Positions 7,673 through 20,837 of a DNA stretch of 64,000 nucleotides are shown here, in pieces (within the stretch, counting starts at the first letter, position 1; every line of letters begins with the position of its first letter). Below the pieces are notes generated by a model. It was not told the DNA's origin. It was given only the letters and a program-made list of their open reading frames with translations, and searched no databases. Position numbers and translations under genes: made by a program. Location of the stretch: assembly GCF_004361815.1 (NCBI RefSeq), contig NZ_SNWA01000001.1, positions 2,542,001-2,606,000 on the forward strand, read 5' to 3'. This DNA comes from Paraburkholderia sp. BL10I2N1 (GTDB taxonomy: Bacteria; Pseudomonadota; Gammaproteobacteria; Burkholderiales; Burkholderiaceae).

Positions 7673-8419
7673 TTAAGCAGTCTGCGCATCCGCATTGGCA
7701 TCCACTGACGCGGCGGGTTCGAGGCGCCACACGCTCGTACCCTTGACCGCCTTGTCGAGACCGTCGAGCACGCTCTGATGGGCGGCGAGTTCTTCGTCGC
7801 TGGCAAACAGCACGGGCAACTCAAGCGCTTCCAGTTTCACGCGCGGTGTATCTGTATCGCCAAGGGCCGACGTCTCGCCCAGCATGTCGATGACGAGGCT
7901 CTCCTGGCCACGAGTCATCGCGAGGAACACTTCCGCGAGCAATTCCGAATCGAGCAATGCACCGTGCAGCGTCCGGTGCGCGTTGCTGATGCCGAAACGA
8001 TCGCACAGCGCATCGAGCGAATTGCGCTTGCCGGGGAACATCGCTTTTGCGCGGACGAGTGTATCGATCACTTCGCCGCAATGCTGGCTGAACGGCGGCA
8101 GGCCGAGCAGTGCGAACTCCGCTTCAAGAAAGCCGATGTCGAACGGCGCGTTGTGAATGATCAGTTCCGCATCCTTGAGGAAGTCACGTAGCGGGTCGGC
8201 GATTTCCGCGAACTTCGGCTTGTCGCTCAGGAACTCGGTTGTCAGGCCGTGAACTGCGAGTGCGCCCGGATCGCTGTCGCGTTCAGGGTTGACGTAGAAG
8301 TGCAGGTTGTTGCCGGTCAGCCTGCGATTCACCAGCTCGACGCAGCCGATTTCGATGATGCGGTCGCCCGAGCGGGCATTCAGGCCAGTGGTTTCGGTAT
8401 CGAGAACGATTTGACGCAT
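7673..8419 (-). CDS. dnaQ: DNA polymerase III epsilon subunit (3'-5' proofreading)
   Basis: A 248-residue DEDDh exonuclease that removes misincorporated nucleotides as part of the replicative polymerase core. Exo I is DTETTG (residues 7-12), Exo II is NAPFDIGF (near 95), and Exo III is HGALLDSELL (near 155) with the general-base His and last Asp. After about residue 180 comes the less conserved tail that binds the alpha subunit. Length is typical. It lies downstream of rnhA on the same strand, an order common in beta-proteobacteria, and just before the tRNA-Val remnant. Confidence 0.93.
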   Translation of the reverse strand: MRQIVLDTETTGLNARSGDRIIEIGCVELVNRRLTGNNLHFYVNPERDSDPGALAVHGLTTEFLSDKPKFAEIADPLRDFLKDAELIIHNAPFDIGFLEAEFALLGLPPFSQHCGEVIDTLVRAKAMFPGKRNSLDALCDRFGISNAHRTLHGALLDSELLAEVFLAMTRGQESLVIDMLGETSALGDTDTPRVKLEALELPVLFASDEELAAHQSVLDGLDKAVKGTSVWRLEPAASVDANADAQTA

Positions 8420-8480
8420 GTCGGATCAGCCTGCCTTAAAAACGGCATGAAAAAACGGAAAGGGGGTGAGCATACACCGG

Positions 8481-8927
8481 TCAGTTTTCGGCAAGCGCGG
8501 CGACGCCGCGGTTTGCGAGCGCGTCGGCGCGCTCGTTCTCCGGGTGGCCGGCGTGGCCCTTGACCCAGCGCCATTCGATCTCGTGTTGCTGCACCAATGC
8601 GTCAAGGCGCTTCCACAGATCGGTGTTCTTGACCGGCGTTTTCGCCGCGGTCATCCAGTTCTTTCTCTTCCAGCCGTGAATCCACTCGCTGATGCCTTTC
8701 TGCACGTATTGCGAATCGGTATGAACCACCGCCTTGCAGGGACGCTTCAACGCTTCGAGCGCCGCGATGACGCCCATTAGCTCCATGCGATTGTTGGTCG
8801 TCAGCGCTTCGCCGCCGAACAGTTCTTTTTCCTGCGTGCCGAAGCGCAGCAGCGCGCCCCAGCCGCCGGGACCGGGGTTGCCTTTGCAGGCGCCGTCCGT
8901 GAATATTTCGATGAGATCGGAAGTCAT
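8481..8927 (-). CDS. rnhA: Ribonuclease HI
   Basis: A 148-residue enzyme that cleaves the RNA strand of RNA/DNA hybrids and needs divalent metal. The four acidic metal ligands are visible: [27 protein letters not shown] and [11 protein letters not shown]. The start at 8927 overlaps the upstream methyltransferase stop as ATGA, so the two are translationally coupled; dnaQ follows 61 bases later on the same strand. Confidence 0.95.
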   Translation of the reverse strand: MTSDLIEIFTDGACKGNPGPGGWGALLRFGTQEKELFGGEALTTNNRMELMGVIAALEALKRPCKAVVHTDSQYVQKGISEWIHGWKRKNWMTAAKTPVKNTDLWKRLDALVQQHEIEWRWVKGHAGHPENERADALANRGVAALAEN

Positions 8928-9748
8928 TGTCGATGGTTGCGGGTGTTCGGTGTGGCTGCGGGAGCGAGTCCCGCGGCAAGGACGGGCTTCTTCACCTTCA
9001 GCGGGCCGACAAGGCGCATGCCGCGCATGCGCTTGATCGCCGTCACCATGTAAGAAGCACCGAAAATGGGCCACCAGCGGTCGCCGGCGGCTTCCATGAA
9101 GGCATAACGCGCGAGCCACTGATCGCTGACGAGGGGCGGACGATAGCAGCCGAAGCGTCCGCGTTCAAGGTCGAAGCCCAACAGCTTGATCCAGTCTTTC
9201 AGGCGCGTAAAGGCGATCAGGTCATGCTGCGCGGGCACGAACGGCCTGCCGGTTACCTTGCCGAGCGATTGCCGCGCACCCCACAGGGACAGCGAATTGA
9301 AGCCGAGAATGATCAGATGGCCTTCCGGCATCAGGACGCGTTCGGCTTCGCGCAGCAGACGGTGCGGGTCGCTCGTGAATTCGAGCGTGTGTGGCATCAC
9401 GATCAGATCTACGCTCTGCGCTTCGAAGGGCAGGTCGAGCAGGTCGCACCAGACCGTGCTGCGGCCTGCAGGCGCGTGCCGCCCCGGCAGGCTGCGAGCA
9501 GCCGACGCCGGTTCACGCGGAAACGTGTAAGGCGCGCTGGCGCCGCTTGCAGCGTCGAGCACAAGGCCGCGGCACGGCATGCGGTTTTCGCGCAGCGCAT
9601 CGAGTTGCGGCAGGCCGAGTTGCAGCGCGTGATAGCCAAACACGTCCGATACGACGCGGTCGAGCTGCGCCTGTTCCCACTGGAGCACGTAGCGTCCAGG
9701 CGGTGAGTCGGTCCACGCGGGCCAGTCTATAATCGTTCGATCAGACAT
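8924..9748 (-). CDS. SAM-dependent class I methyltransferase
   Basis: A 274-residue protein (start at 9748; an in-frame ATG at 9811 would overlap gloB). It has the methyltransferase-11 layout: [11 protein letters not shown] replaces the usual glycine-rich loop I and is unusually preserved only in part, [12 protein letters not shown] is the acidic/hydrophobic motif II-like strand, and [15 protein letters not shown] is the post-core strand. The substrate is unknown. It is divergent from gloB with only 19 bases between start codons, an arrangement seen in related genomes. Its stop overlaps rnhA. Confidence 0.8.
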   Translation of the reverse strand: MSDRTIIDWPAWTDSPPGRYVLQWEQAQLDRVVSDVFGYHALQLGLPQLDALRENRMPCRGLVLDAASGASAPYTFPREPASAARSLPGRHAPAGRSTVWCDLLDLPFEAQSVDLIVMPHTLEFTSDPHRLLREAERVLMPEGHLIILGFNSLSLWGARQSLGKVTGRPFVPAQHDLIAFTRLKDWIKLLGFDLERGRFGCYRPPLVSDQWLARYAFMEAAGDRWWPIFGASYMVTAIKRMRGMRLVGPLKVKKPVLAAGLAPAATPNTRNHRQ

Positions 9749-9767
9749 ATTGAAGAATGCGTCGCCT

Positions 9768-10559
9768 ATGAATGCGCTCGAGTACGTACCGGTCCCGGCG
9801 TTTGAGGACAATTACATCTGGCTCGTGGCGGACGACCGCTATGCGGTAGTCGTCGATCCGGGTGAGGCCGCGCCCGTTCACGCGTATCTGGCGAAACGGG
9901 GCTGGCAACTGAGCGCTATTTTACTCACGCACCATCATGCCGACCACGTCGGCGGGGTGGCCGATCTGCTGAAAGGCCAGGCGGTGCCCGTCTACGGCCC
10001 CGCCGGCGAAACGATCGCGCATCTCACGCGGCGTTTGAAGAGCGGAGATCGCGTCAGCATCGCCGCGCCGGCGCTCGATTTCACCGTGCTCGACGTACCG
10101 GGGCACACCAGCGGCCACATCGCGTATTTTCAGACGGCAGATTCGCGCGGCACGCCGCACGTCTTCTGCGGGGACACGCTGTTTGCATGCGGTTGCGGCC
10201 GGCTTTTCGAGGGCACGGCCGCCCAGATGCTCGAGTCGCTCGATGCGCTCGCGGCGCTGCCGGGTGCCACTGAGGTGCATTGCGCCCACGAATATACGCT
10301 GTCGAACATCCGCTTCGCGCTCGCCTGCGACCCGCAAAACCATGCGCTGCAAACATGGCGCGACGAAGCAACCGCGCTGCGCGCGCGCCACGTGCCGACC
10401 TTGCCGACAACGATCGCGCACGAGAGGGCAGTGAACCCCTTCCTGCGCGCCGATGATCCCGTGATCCAGGCGACGCTCGCGGGGCAGTTGCATGAATCGG
10501 TGCCTGATCGATTGACTGCGTTCACATTGATGCGAGAATGGAAGAACAGGTTCCGCTGA
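9768..10559 (+). CDS. gloB: Hydroxyacylglutathione hydrolase (glyoxalase II)
   Basis: A 263-residue metallo-beta-lactamase-fold enzyme that hydrolyses S-lactoylglutathione to lactate and glutathione, the second step of methylglyoxal detoxification. The dinuclear metal motif is THHHADHVGG (His55, His57, Asp59, His60), followed by PGHTSGH, the CGDTLF segment and the HEYTLSN motif. The C-terminal substrate-binding tail ends in MREWKNRFR. The start at 9768 is chosen over an ATG at 9750 because the family begins close to the YVPVPAFEDNY segment. Confidence 0.94.
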   Translation: MNALEYVPVPAFEDNYIWLVADDRYAVVVDPGEAAPVHAYLAKRGWQLSAILLTHHHADHVGGVADLLKGQAVPVYGPAGETIAHLTRRLKSGDRVSIAAPALDFTVLDVPGHTSGHIAYFQTADSRGTPHVFCGDTLFACGCGRLFEGTAAQMLESLDALAALPGATEVHCAHEYTLSNIRFALACDPQNHALQTWRDEATALRARHVPTLPTTIAHERAVNPFLRADDPVIQATLAGQLHESVPDRLTAFTLMREWKNRFR

Positions 10560-10712
10560 CCCAGTGAAACGCTGGGTCATGCTCATGCCAAAAATAGAAA
10601 TATTCTCCAAGCCTAAGATTTGGCTAGGTTTTCCGACATTTCTAATTGACGGAAACGGTGCGGTTTCGTACTATCGGCTGCAAATTCCAGTCCTTTGGAC
10701 GCTGAGATCTTC

Positions 10713-12404
10713 ATGCGATTTATCCTAAGTGCGCTATTGGTCCTGCTGCTCGCCGCGTGTGCGAGCCAGGGGCCTGCAGCGAACAGCAATACCACCGGCA
10801 ATCCTGCCAGTCAGCAGGCCGTTGCTGACGCTCTCCGTAAGACCGCCTCAGCCAGGGAAACGATCAACGTCGATCAAGGCTCCGTCAACCAGTTGACGAC
10901 CTCAGATCCGGATCTTTGGGGGCGAATCCGCCGTGGTTTTCAGATGCCCGACCTGCAGGGCGACCTCGTCGACATGCAGGCCAACTGGTATGCGCAGCGC
11001 CCTGACTACGTCCAGCGCATGACCGAACGGTCGCAAAAGTACCTGTATCACATCGTTGAAGAGCTTGAAGCGCGCCATATGCCGACCGAACTGGCGCTGC
11101 TGCCCTTTATCGAATCGGCCTATAACCCGCAGGCGCTGTCGGTCGCGAAGGCCGCCGGCATGTGGCAGTTCGTGCCGGGCACCGGTCGCACGTACAACCT
11201 CAAGCAGAACATGTGGCAGGACGAGCGTCGCGACGTGCTGGCGTCGACGAGCGCGGCACTCGACTATCTATCGCGCCTGCACGACATGTTCGGCGACTGG
11301 TATCTCGCGCTTGCCGCCTACAACTGGGGCGAAGGCAACGTACAGCGCGCAATTGCACGCAACGAAGCGGCGGGGCTGCCGACGGACTATCAAAACCTGC
11401 GCATGCCGAGCGAGACGCGCAATTATGTCCCGAAGCTGCAGGCCGTCAAGAACATCGTGACGAATCCTCAGGTGTATGGGCTTTCGCTGCCGGAGATTCC
11501 GAATCACCCGTATTTCGTGACGGTCACGACGTCGCACGATATCGACGTCGACATGGCGGCGAAGCTCTCGAACATGACGACCGAGGAGTTCCGCTCGCTG
11601 AACCCTTCGTTCAGGAAGCCGGTGATTCTCGGTGCAACGCAGCCGCAGATCCTGCTGCCGTTCGACAACGCCAACGCTTTCGAGCGAAATCTGAAGTCGT
11701 ACACCGGCTCGCTGTCGTCGTGGACCACGTACACGGTCACCGAGCGCGCGGCACCGGCGGCGATCGCGCAGAAAATCGGCGTCGATGCGGACACGTTGAT
11801 GGAAGTGAACAAGATCCCTGCAGGCATGCGGCTGAAGCCCGGTTCGACGATCGTCGTGCCGCGCGGCGACGATGACGACGAAGACATCAGCGCCGACGTC
11901 GCAGAAAGCGCTGTACTGGCAATGGAGCCGGACGTCCCCGATACCCGTAAGATGCTGATCCGCGTGCGGCGCAAGCAGTCGATGGTTGTGCTGGCTGACC
12001 GCTACGGCGTATCGGTCAGCCAGTTGAAGGCGTGGAACCGCACGCATCGTGATCTGGTGTCGCCGGGACAGGTGATTGTTCTGCACGTGCCTGTCGGCAA
12101 GGCGCTCCCGCCCGAACCCGGTCCCGTGCTGCGCGCGAGCGCCACGCCGGCGAGCGGTGGCGTCGAGAAGATCAGTACCCGCGTCGCAGACACGAAGCCT
12201 GAATCGCGCTACGATAGAAAGAAGGGTCGTACCCACGGCGGCGTTGTCAAGGCTTCGCAACCGGAGAGCAAAGCCAGCGGGTCGGCCAGCGCCAGCAAGG
12301 GCAAAGTGTCGAAGGTGGCGGCTTCGTCGGGTACGGCCAGCAAGGCGTCGAAGGCTGAGGCAAGCCGCCCGAAAGCCGCAGTCTATGCGCAGAAGAGCAA
12401 GTAA
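10713..12404 (+). CDS. mltD: Membrane-bound lytic murein transglycosylase D
   Basis: A 563-residue lipoprotein. The signal peptide ends in a lipobox (LLLAAC-A). The SLT domain (about residues 110-230) holds the catalytic Glu in LPFIESAYNPQA and the AAGMWQF and YLALAAYNWGEGN motifs. It cleaves glycan strands between MurNAc and GlcNAc with anhydro-ring formation. LysM-type peptidoglycan-binding repeats follow (about 340-385 and 415-460). The last 80 residues are Lys/Ser/Ala-rich and low in complexity. A terminator follows at 12486-12516. Confidence 0.92.
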   Translation: MRFILSALLVLLLAACASQGPAANSNTTGNPASQQAVADALRKTASARETINVDQGSVNQLTTSDPDLWGRIRRGFQMPDLQGDLVDMQANWYAQRPDYVQRMTERSQKYLYHIVEELEARHMPTELALLPFIESAYNPQALSVAKAAGMWQFVPGTGRTYNLKQNMWQDERRDVLASTSAALDYLSRLHDMFGDWYLALAAYNWGEGNVQRAIARNEAAGLPTDYQNLRMPSETRNYVPKLQAVKNIVTNPQVYGLSLPEIPNHPYFVTVTTSHDIDVDMAAKLSNMTTEEFRSLNPSFRKPVILGATQPQILLPFDNANAFERNLKSYTGSLSSWTTYTVTERAAPAAIAQKIGVDADTLMEVNKIPAGMRLKPGSTIVVPRGDDDDEDISADVAESAVLAMEPDVPDTRKMLIRVRRKQSMVVLADRYGVSVSQLKAWNRTHRDLVSPGQVIVLHVPVGKALPPEPGPVLRASATPASGGVEKISTRVADTKPESRYDRKKGRTHGGVVKASQPESKASGSASASKGKVSKVAASSGTASKASKAEASRPKAAVYAQKSK

Positions 12405-12485
12405 ATAACGAGCGGCTCGCAGGGGTGACCACATGCGTTGCGGGGGCAGCGCATGGATTGCGCTCCGATCACTCCTCGCTTTCTC

Positions 12486-12516
12486 AAACGCCGTCACCTG
12501 TAGTGACGGCGTTTTT
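12486..12516 (+). terminator. Rho-independent terminator after mltD
   Basis: A perfect 10-bp stem ACGCCGTCAC (12488-12497) and GTGACGGCGT (12503-12512), with a 5-base loop and a T-run. Confidence 0.8.
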
Positions 12517-12596
12517 CATTTCTGCGGACCATTGCGGCGCGCGGCGCCCATTTCCTTTATCTTCTCTGGTCTGTTCCGATCACGCGCTAGTGCCTC

Positions 12597-13838
12597 ATGT
12601 CATCGACCCAGTTTCGTGTGTTTCTGCTGTTTTCGCTCGGATACTTCGTTTCCTACGTGTTTCGCGGCGTCAATCTGGGCTTCGCGCCGCTGATCACGCG
12701 CGACCTCGGGCTGTCGGCCGCCGATCTCGGGCTTCTGACGAGTCTCTATTTCCTCGGCTTTGCGGGCGCGCAGATCCCGGCCGGTGTGTTGCTCGATCAC
12801 TTTGGTCCCCGGCGCGTCACAGCGGGACTGTTGCTGTTCGCGGCGGCTGGCGTGTGGGTGTTCGGCGCGGCGCAAAGTGTCGGCATGATGATGGTCGGTC
12901 GACTGCTGATCGGCGTCGGCGTGTCGGCCTGTCTCGGCGCGGCGTTCAAGGCGCTGGCGCAACAGTTCGCCGTTACGCGGTTGCCGTCCGTCAATGGGCT
13001 CGTGATGGCGGTCGGCGGACTGGGCGGCGTGGCGGTCGGCTCGCCCCTGACCTGGGTGCTGACGTTCGCGGGATGGCGTTCGGTATGCGGCGCGCTCGGC
13101 GTATTGACGATCGCTGCCGCGGCGGCAATCTGGACGATGGCTCCCGACGCACGCGATACCCACCATCAGGCGGAACTCGTCAGTCAGTTCAAGGGTACCT
13201 GGCACATTCTGAAAAGCGCCGGGTTTTGGAAAATCGCATCGTTCTCGGTCGTCACGCAAGGTGTCTTCTATGCGATGCAGTCGCTGTGGGTCGGCGCCTG
13301 GCTGCGTGACGTGATGGATCTGCAACCGGGCGCGGCTGCCGCCCTCGTATCGATTCTGGGCGTCGCGATGATGGCCGGTTGCGTCGGATTCGGCGCGATG
13401 GCGCGCAGTCTGGAGCGGCGGGGCATTTCGCTATACGCCTTCTCCGGTATCGGGATGACGCTGTTTGTCGTGACACAGGTTTTGATCGTGTTGCGCGTAC
13501 CGCTGCCGGCAGGATTGTTGTGGGCGGCCTACGGCATTTTCGGCGGCACGGGCATTCTCAGCTATGCCGTGCTGGCGCGGCACTTTCCGCCACATCTGAT
13601 CGGCCGTTCGAACACGACGCTCACGCTGATTCTTTTCCTGCTGATTTTCGGCTTTCAGATCGGCGTCGGCGCCGTGCTGTCACTGTGGCCTCCGACGTCG
13701 GGGCGTTACCCGCCGGCTGCCCATCTTACGGCTTGGGGCATTCTGGTGGCGCTCCAGGTCCTGGCTGCAATCTGGTATGTGTTGCCGAGTCGGGCGCTGG
13801 CGCAGCAATCTCGCGTGCAGGCAGAACCCCAGTCGTAA
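12597..13838 (+). CDS. Major facilitator superfamily transporter
   Basis: A 413-residue polytopic inner-membrane protein with about 12 hydrophobic segments. The loop-2 signature of the superfamily is present as GVLLDHFGPRRVTAG (about residues 62-76). The start MSSTQFRVFLLFSLGYFVSYVFRGVNLGF and GFAGAQIPAGVLLD resemble the nitrate/hexuronate-like MFS subgroups, but the substrate cannot be read from sequence. It lies between mltD and carA with its own upstream gap. Confidence 0.85.
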   Translation: MSSTQFRVFLLFSLGYFVSYVFRGVNLGFAPLITRDLGLSAADLGLLTSLYFLGFAGAQIPAGVLLDHFGPRRVTAGLLLFAAAGVWVFGAAQSVGMMMVGRLLIGVGVSACLGAAFKALAQQFAVTRLPSVNGLVMAVGGLGGVAVGSPLTWVLTFAGWRSVCGALGVLTIAAAAAIWTMAPDARDTHHQAELVSQFKGTWHILKSAGFWKIASFSVVTQGVFYAMQSLWVGAWLRDVMDLQPGAAAALVSILGVAMMAGCVGFGAMARSLERRGISLYAFSGIGMTLFVVTQVLIVLRVPLPAGLLWAAYGIFGGTGILSYAVLARHFPPHLIGRSNTTLTLILFLLIFGFQIGVGAVLSLWPPTSGRYPPAAHLTAWGILVALQVLAAIWYVLPSRALAQQSRVQAEPQS

Positions 13839-14222
13839 GGGCGCCGGGGTCTAGCCCCGATTCCGGTCGCGGCGCCGCCAGCAGCAAGGCGGAAGCACCG
13901 ATCCCGCCGTTTAGGCATGCCGTTGGCCTATCCTGAATTTGAAGGAAGGGGCACTTTCGCGCTATAATTCAAAGGTTTGAGCTTATCAACCCGCACCCTA
14001 GCGCCTACCTCTCCCACCCCGTTCATCCGCCGCGCGTCGCCAACGTCCCTGCATGGTACCGCCTGCCGCCGATCCGTCCACACAATGGGCCCATCGCGCG
14101 CCCAGCGACGTCAGCCGCGACACGCGAGCGAGCCTGCGCGCGCATCCTGTCGATGCGCCTCGCCGCGGCCCGCACGGTCGGATAGACAGGTCGGCAACAG
14201 GGTGTTCCCCAAGGAGTCTCCC
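13839..14222 (+). promoter_or_regulatory. carA promoter and long leader
   Basis: This 384-base gap holds a good sigma-70 promoter: TTGAAG (13939-13944), 18-bp spacer, TATAAT (13963-13968). Transcription would start near 13975, leaving a 5' leader of about 245 nt before the carA GTG. No open frame in the leader looks like a leader peptide. The Shine-Dalgarno AAGGAG sits just before the start at 14223. The long leader could carry pyrimidine or arginine control, but I see no clear attenuator. Confidence 0.55.
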
Positions 14223-15386
14223 GTGTTGCCGTCATTTTCTCCCGCTCTGCTCGCGCTCGCCGACGGCACGGTCTTTCGTGGGTACTCGATCGGCGCGCCC
14301 GGTCATACGATTGGCGAAGTTGTCTTCAATACGGCCATTACCGGTTATCAGGAAATCCTGACTGATCCGAGTTACGCCCGCCAGATCGTTACCCTGACGT
14401 ACCCGCATATCGGCAACGTCGGCGTCAACGCCGAAGACGTCGAAGCCACGAAAGTCCATGCCGCCGGGCTTATCGTCCGTGACCTGCCGGTCCTCGCGTC
14501 GAACTTCCGCATGGAGCGCACGCTCCCAGATTACCTGCGTGACGAAGGTGTCGTCGCCATCGCCGGCATCGATACCCGTAAGCTGACGCGCGTTCTGCGC
14601 GACAAGGGCGCGCAGAATGGCGCGATTCTCGCGGGCTCCGATGACGAAGTCAAAGCCATCGAACTCGCGCGCTCGTTCCCGGGCCTCGCGGGCATGGACC
14701 TCGCGAAGGTCGTGTCGACGGAAAAGTCCTACGAGTGGACGCAGACCGAATGGCGTCTCGGTACCGGCTACGGCACACAGGCAGCGCCAAAGTATCGCGT
14801 CGTCGCGTTCGACTTCGGCGTGAAGTACAACATTCTGCGCATGCTCGCCGAGCGCGGCTGCCACGTCACCGTGCTGCCGGCGCAAGCCACCGCTGCCGAT
14901 GCGCTCGCACTCAATCCGGACGGCGTGTTCCTGTCGAACGGCCCGGGCGACCCGGAACCGTGCGACTACGCGATCGCCGCCACGAAGACCTTCATCGAGC
15001 GCGGCATCCCGACATTCGGCATCTGCCTCGGCCATCAGATCATGGGCCTTGCGGTCGGCGCGAAGACGATGAAGATGAAGACCGGCCACCATGGCGCAAA
15101 CCATCCGGTGAAGGATCTGCAGGACGGCCGCGTCGTGATTACATCGCAAAACCACGGTTTTGCCGTGGATGCGGCCACGCTGCCGGCGAACGCCAAAGTG
15201 ACGCACGTGTCCCTCTTCGACGGCACGCTGCAGGGCTTTGCGCTCACCGACAAGCCCGCGTTCTGCTTCCAGGGTCACCCGGAAGCGTCGCCTGGACCGC
15301 ATGACATCGCCTATCTGTTCGACCGTTTCACAGCGTTGATGGACAGCAACAAGGCCGGCATCAAGACAGCGGCTGCGGTCGCATAA
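14223..15386 (+). CDS. carA: Carbamoyl-phosphate synthase small (glutaminase) subunit
   Basis: A 387-residue subunit that hydrolyses glutamine and channels ammonia to CarB for arginine and pyrimidine synthesis. The N-terminal CPSase domain (residues 5-140) is followed by a class I glutamine amidotransferase domain with nucleophile Cys in FGICLGHQ and the His/Glu pair in [11 protein letters not shown]. The GTG start at 14223 with AAGGAG is preferred: the frame is open to 13977, but the upstream residues do not belong to the family. carB follows 159 bases later. Confidence 0.96.
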   Translation: MLPSFSPALLALADGTVFRGYSIGAPGHTIGEVVFNTAITGYQEILTDPSYARQIVTLTYPHIGNVGVNAEDVEATKVHAAGLIVRDLPVLASNFRMERTLPDYLRDEGVVAIAGIDTRKLTRVLRDKGAQNGAILAGSDDEVKAIELARSFPGLAGMDLAKVVSTEKSYEWTQTEWRLGTGYGTQAAPKYRVVAFDFGVKYNILRMLAERGCHVTVLPAQATAADALALNPDGVFLSNGPGDPEPCDYAIAATKTFIERGIPTFGICLGHQIMGLAVGAKTMKMKTGHHGANHPVKDLQDGRVVITSQNHGFAVDAATLPANAKVTHVSLFDGTLQGFALTDKPAFCFQGHPEASPGPHDIAYLFDRFTALMDSNKAGIKTAAAVA

Positions 15387-15545
15387 ACGACACCGGCGGC
15401 ATGAGCGGCATCAGCGAGGCGCGCGCGCAAAGGCGGCCTCGCGACAGGCGAGCAGAACAGAGCGCGCGAAGCAAGGCAGCAGGCGAATAGCGTGAATGTG
15501 CAGCGCGCCAGCGGAAGAACACAGGAATACATTAGCGAGAGCGTT

Positions 15546-18800
<3,255 letters not shown>

Positions 18801-18828
18801 GGCTTCGAATCCGAGTCAATGATGTAAG

Positions 18829-18916
18829 TGCCGCGGTTAAGCGGCGTCCCACAAGGCACCGGCTCCGTTCCGGCCAGGTTCCTCCGGGATGCACTTAACC
18901 GCGGTGATTTTTTTTA
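18829..18916 (+). terminator. Large hairpin with T-run between carB and greA
   Basis: CCGCGGTTAAG (18831-18841) pairs with CTTAACCGCGG (18894-18904), with a 52-base internal region that can fold further, then eight T residues. It is 30 bases before the greA start. It can end carAB transcription and may also act as an attenuator in the greA leader. No promoter between hairpin and greA is obvious. Confidence 0.65.
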
Positions 18917-18945
18917 TGGCCGTTTTTTTGCGACAAGAGTTGTTT

Positions 18946-19422
18946 ATGAGCACTATTCCATTGACGAAGCGCGGCGCAGACCAGTTGCGTGGTGAACTGC
19001 AGCGCCTGAAATCGGTTGAACGCCCGTCGGTCATCAATTCGATCGCGGAAGCCCGTGCCCAAGGCGATTTGTCGGAAAATGCCGAATACGAGGCCGCGAA
19101 GGAAAAGCAGGGCTTTATCGAAGGCCGCATCGCCGACATCGAGTCGAAGCTGGCCGCCGCTCAGGTCATCGATCCGGCTACGCTCGATGCGGATGGCCGC
19201 GTCGTGTTCGCCGCAACGGTGGAACTCGAAGACCTCGAGTCGGGCGCTCCAGTTACCTATCAGATCGTCGGCGACGACGAAGCCGACCTCGAACATGGCC
19301 TGATCTCGATCAGTTCGCCGATTGCGCGCGCGCTGATCGGGAAGTCGGAAGGCGACGTTGCTTCGGTGCAGGCGCCGGGCGGCGTGCGCGAGTACGAAAT
19401 CATCTCGGTCCGCTACGTTTAG
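18946..19422 (+). CDS. greA: Transcription elongation factor GreA
   Basis: A 158-residue factor that rescues backtracked RNA polymerase by stimulating transcript cleavage through the secondary channel. The N-terminal coiled coil (residues 1-75) includes the acidic tip region in [17 protein letters not shown]; the C-terminal FKBP-like domain ends with [14 protein letters not shown]. The start at 18946 gives the standard N-terminus [18 protein letters not shown]. Confidence 0.95.
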   Translation: MSTIPLTKRGADQLRGELQRLKSVERPSVINSIAEARAQGDLSENAEYEAAKEKQGFIEGRIADIESKLAAAQVIDPATLDADGRVVFAATVELEDLESGAPVTYQIVGDDEADLEHGLISISSPIARALIGKSEGDVASVQAPGGVREYEIISVRYV

Positions 19423-19434
19423 GAAAGGCGTGCC

Positions 19435-19956
19435 GTGTCTTCAATGCCTCATCGCGTGTTCCGGCTGCTGACGGTGGCGTGGGTCGGCAGTCAGTTTACG
19501 ATTGGCTATGCCGTAGCGCCCGTGCTGTTCGGCTCGCTGGATCGGATGACGGCCGGCGCGGTCGCCGCGCAGCTGTTTCGTATCGAAGCGGTGCTTGGCG
19601 TGGTGTGCGGCATGCTGCTGCTTGCACTGGGTAATGTGTTGGTTCGGCGTGGCGCAGATTCCTACCGGCAGCTGCGCTGGCTGCTCGCCGGGATGCTCTT
19701 GTGCGTGCTGATCGGTTACTTTGCTTTGCAGCCGTTCATGAATGCGTTGCGCATCGCCGCGATGGACGCTGGGACGGATGTCGGACATTCCGCCTACGCA
19801 GGACGCTTCGGCATGCTCCACGGGGTGTCGAGCCTGTTCTATCTGATCCAGAGCCTGTTTGGCGTTGTGCTTGTCTGGAAGTTGCCGATAGCGCTAGGTT
19901 CTACGTCAGCACGGGATGTTCGTGCCGCTTCGCAAACGGGCAAGGTCGCGGGCTGA
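19435..19956 (+). CDS. DUF4149 family membrane protein
   Basis: A 173-residue inner-membrane protein with about four hydrophobic segments (near residues 10-30, 45-65, 78-98, 128-150). Its position 12 bases after greA on the same strand is conserved in Burkholderia-type genomes, suggesting cotranscription. The start is GTG at 19435. Function unknown; the family assignment comes from layout and context. Confidence 0.7.
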   Translation: MSSMPHRVFRLLTVAWVGSQFTIGYAVAPVLFGSLDRMTAGAVAAQLFRIEAVLGVVCGMLLLALGNVLVRRGADSYRQLRWLLAGMLLCVLIGYFALQPFMNALRIAAMDAGTDVGHSAYAGRFGMLHGVSSLFYLIQSLFGVVLVWKLPIALGSTSARDVRAASQTGKVAG

Positions 19957-20122
19957 TTGGTGCGGCCGTGGTGTCGGGCCTGATTCGCCGGTGCCGGCTG
20001 GACCGTTCGCGCAAACAGAAACTGGCGTCGGTGAGGGTGGTACAGAAAGGCCGCTGTCGCGATGGAATAACGGCGCGCGCAATGCGCAAGCATGGCGCGA
20101 CCATCGCCGCGCCACCGCAAGC

Positions 20123-20650
20123 TTACTTTAACGTCTGATGCTGGCGCTTCGCGCTGGTCTGGCGTTTCTTGGCCCGCTTGATATTGCCGCCTGCCGTCAC
20201 ACGCTCGTTGCCGCGAACCACGACTGCCTTCGGCTTTGGCTTGCGCATTGGACTATCGGACGGCTTGACGACTTTCACAACGCGCGGCGCGCGGCCTTTA
20301 CCGGACCTTGTGTCTTGCGCTGCTTCACGGGCGCTCGGCAGGGCGCCGCGCTTCGCTTTCACGGCGGGTTCGGCGGCCTCCGGCTTCCAGATCACCAGCA
20401 GTTTGCCGATATGCTGGATCGGGGCTGCGTTCAGCTGGTCGCAGATCTGTTCGTAGATCGCGAGCCGTTCTGCGCGTTCGTCGCCGAATACGCGGATCTT
20501 GATCAGTTGGTGAGCCTTCAGGTGAACCTTGATTTCGGTCAGGACGGCATCGGTCAGCCCATCGGCGCCGACGAGCACGACCGGCTTGAGCGCATGTGCC
20601 TGGGAGCGCAACTCGGCGCGTTGGTCGGAGGAAACTTTGAGGGCGGGCAT
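20123..20650 (-). CDS. yhbY: YhbY/CRS1 family RNA-binding protein
   Basis: A 175-residue protein. Residues 1-100 form the CRM/YhbY domain with LKPVVLVGADGLTDAVLTEI and HQLIKIRV, known to bind pre-50S ribosome particles. The remaining 75 residues are a Lys/Arg-rich, probably disordered extension that the E. coli protein lacks. It is divergent from rlmE, 187 bases apart, a pairing common in proteobacteria and consistent with a shared role in large-subunit maturation. Confidence 0.9.
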   Translation of the reverse strand: MPALKVSSDQRAELRSQAHALKPVVLVGADGLTDAVLTEIKVHLKAHQLIKIRVFGDERAERLAIYEQICDQLNAAPIQHIGKLLVIWKPEAAEPAVKAKRGALPSAREAAQDTRSGKGRAPRVVKVVKPSDSPMRKPKPKAVVVRGNERVTAGGNIKRAKKRQTSAKRQHQTLK

Positions 20651-20837
20651 GGAAAGTGGGAGACTCGACTAAAATGACGGCGCCCGAATTCCCGATTGCT
20701 TCGGTTATCGCGCAGGACGGCTCGTCGTCAGAACAACAGAGAAGCGCGGAACATCGCCCAGTGGGCGGCAGTCGCGCGAATTAAACGCGTATTATCCGCT
20801 AAAAGCGCGACATCACGCAGCAAGAGTTCATCGTTTA

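Noticed and set aside
14232..15302. Minus-strand 356-codon frame antisense to carA
   Set aside because: Shadow of carA.
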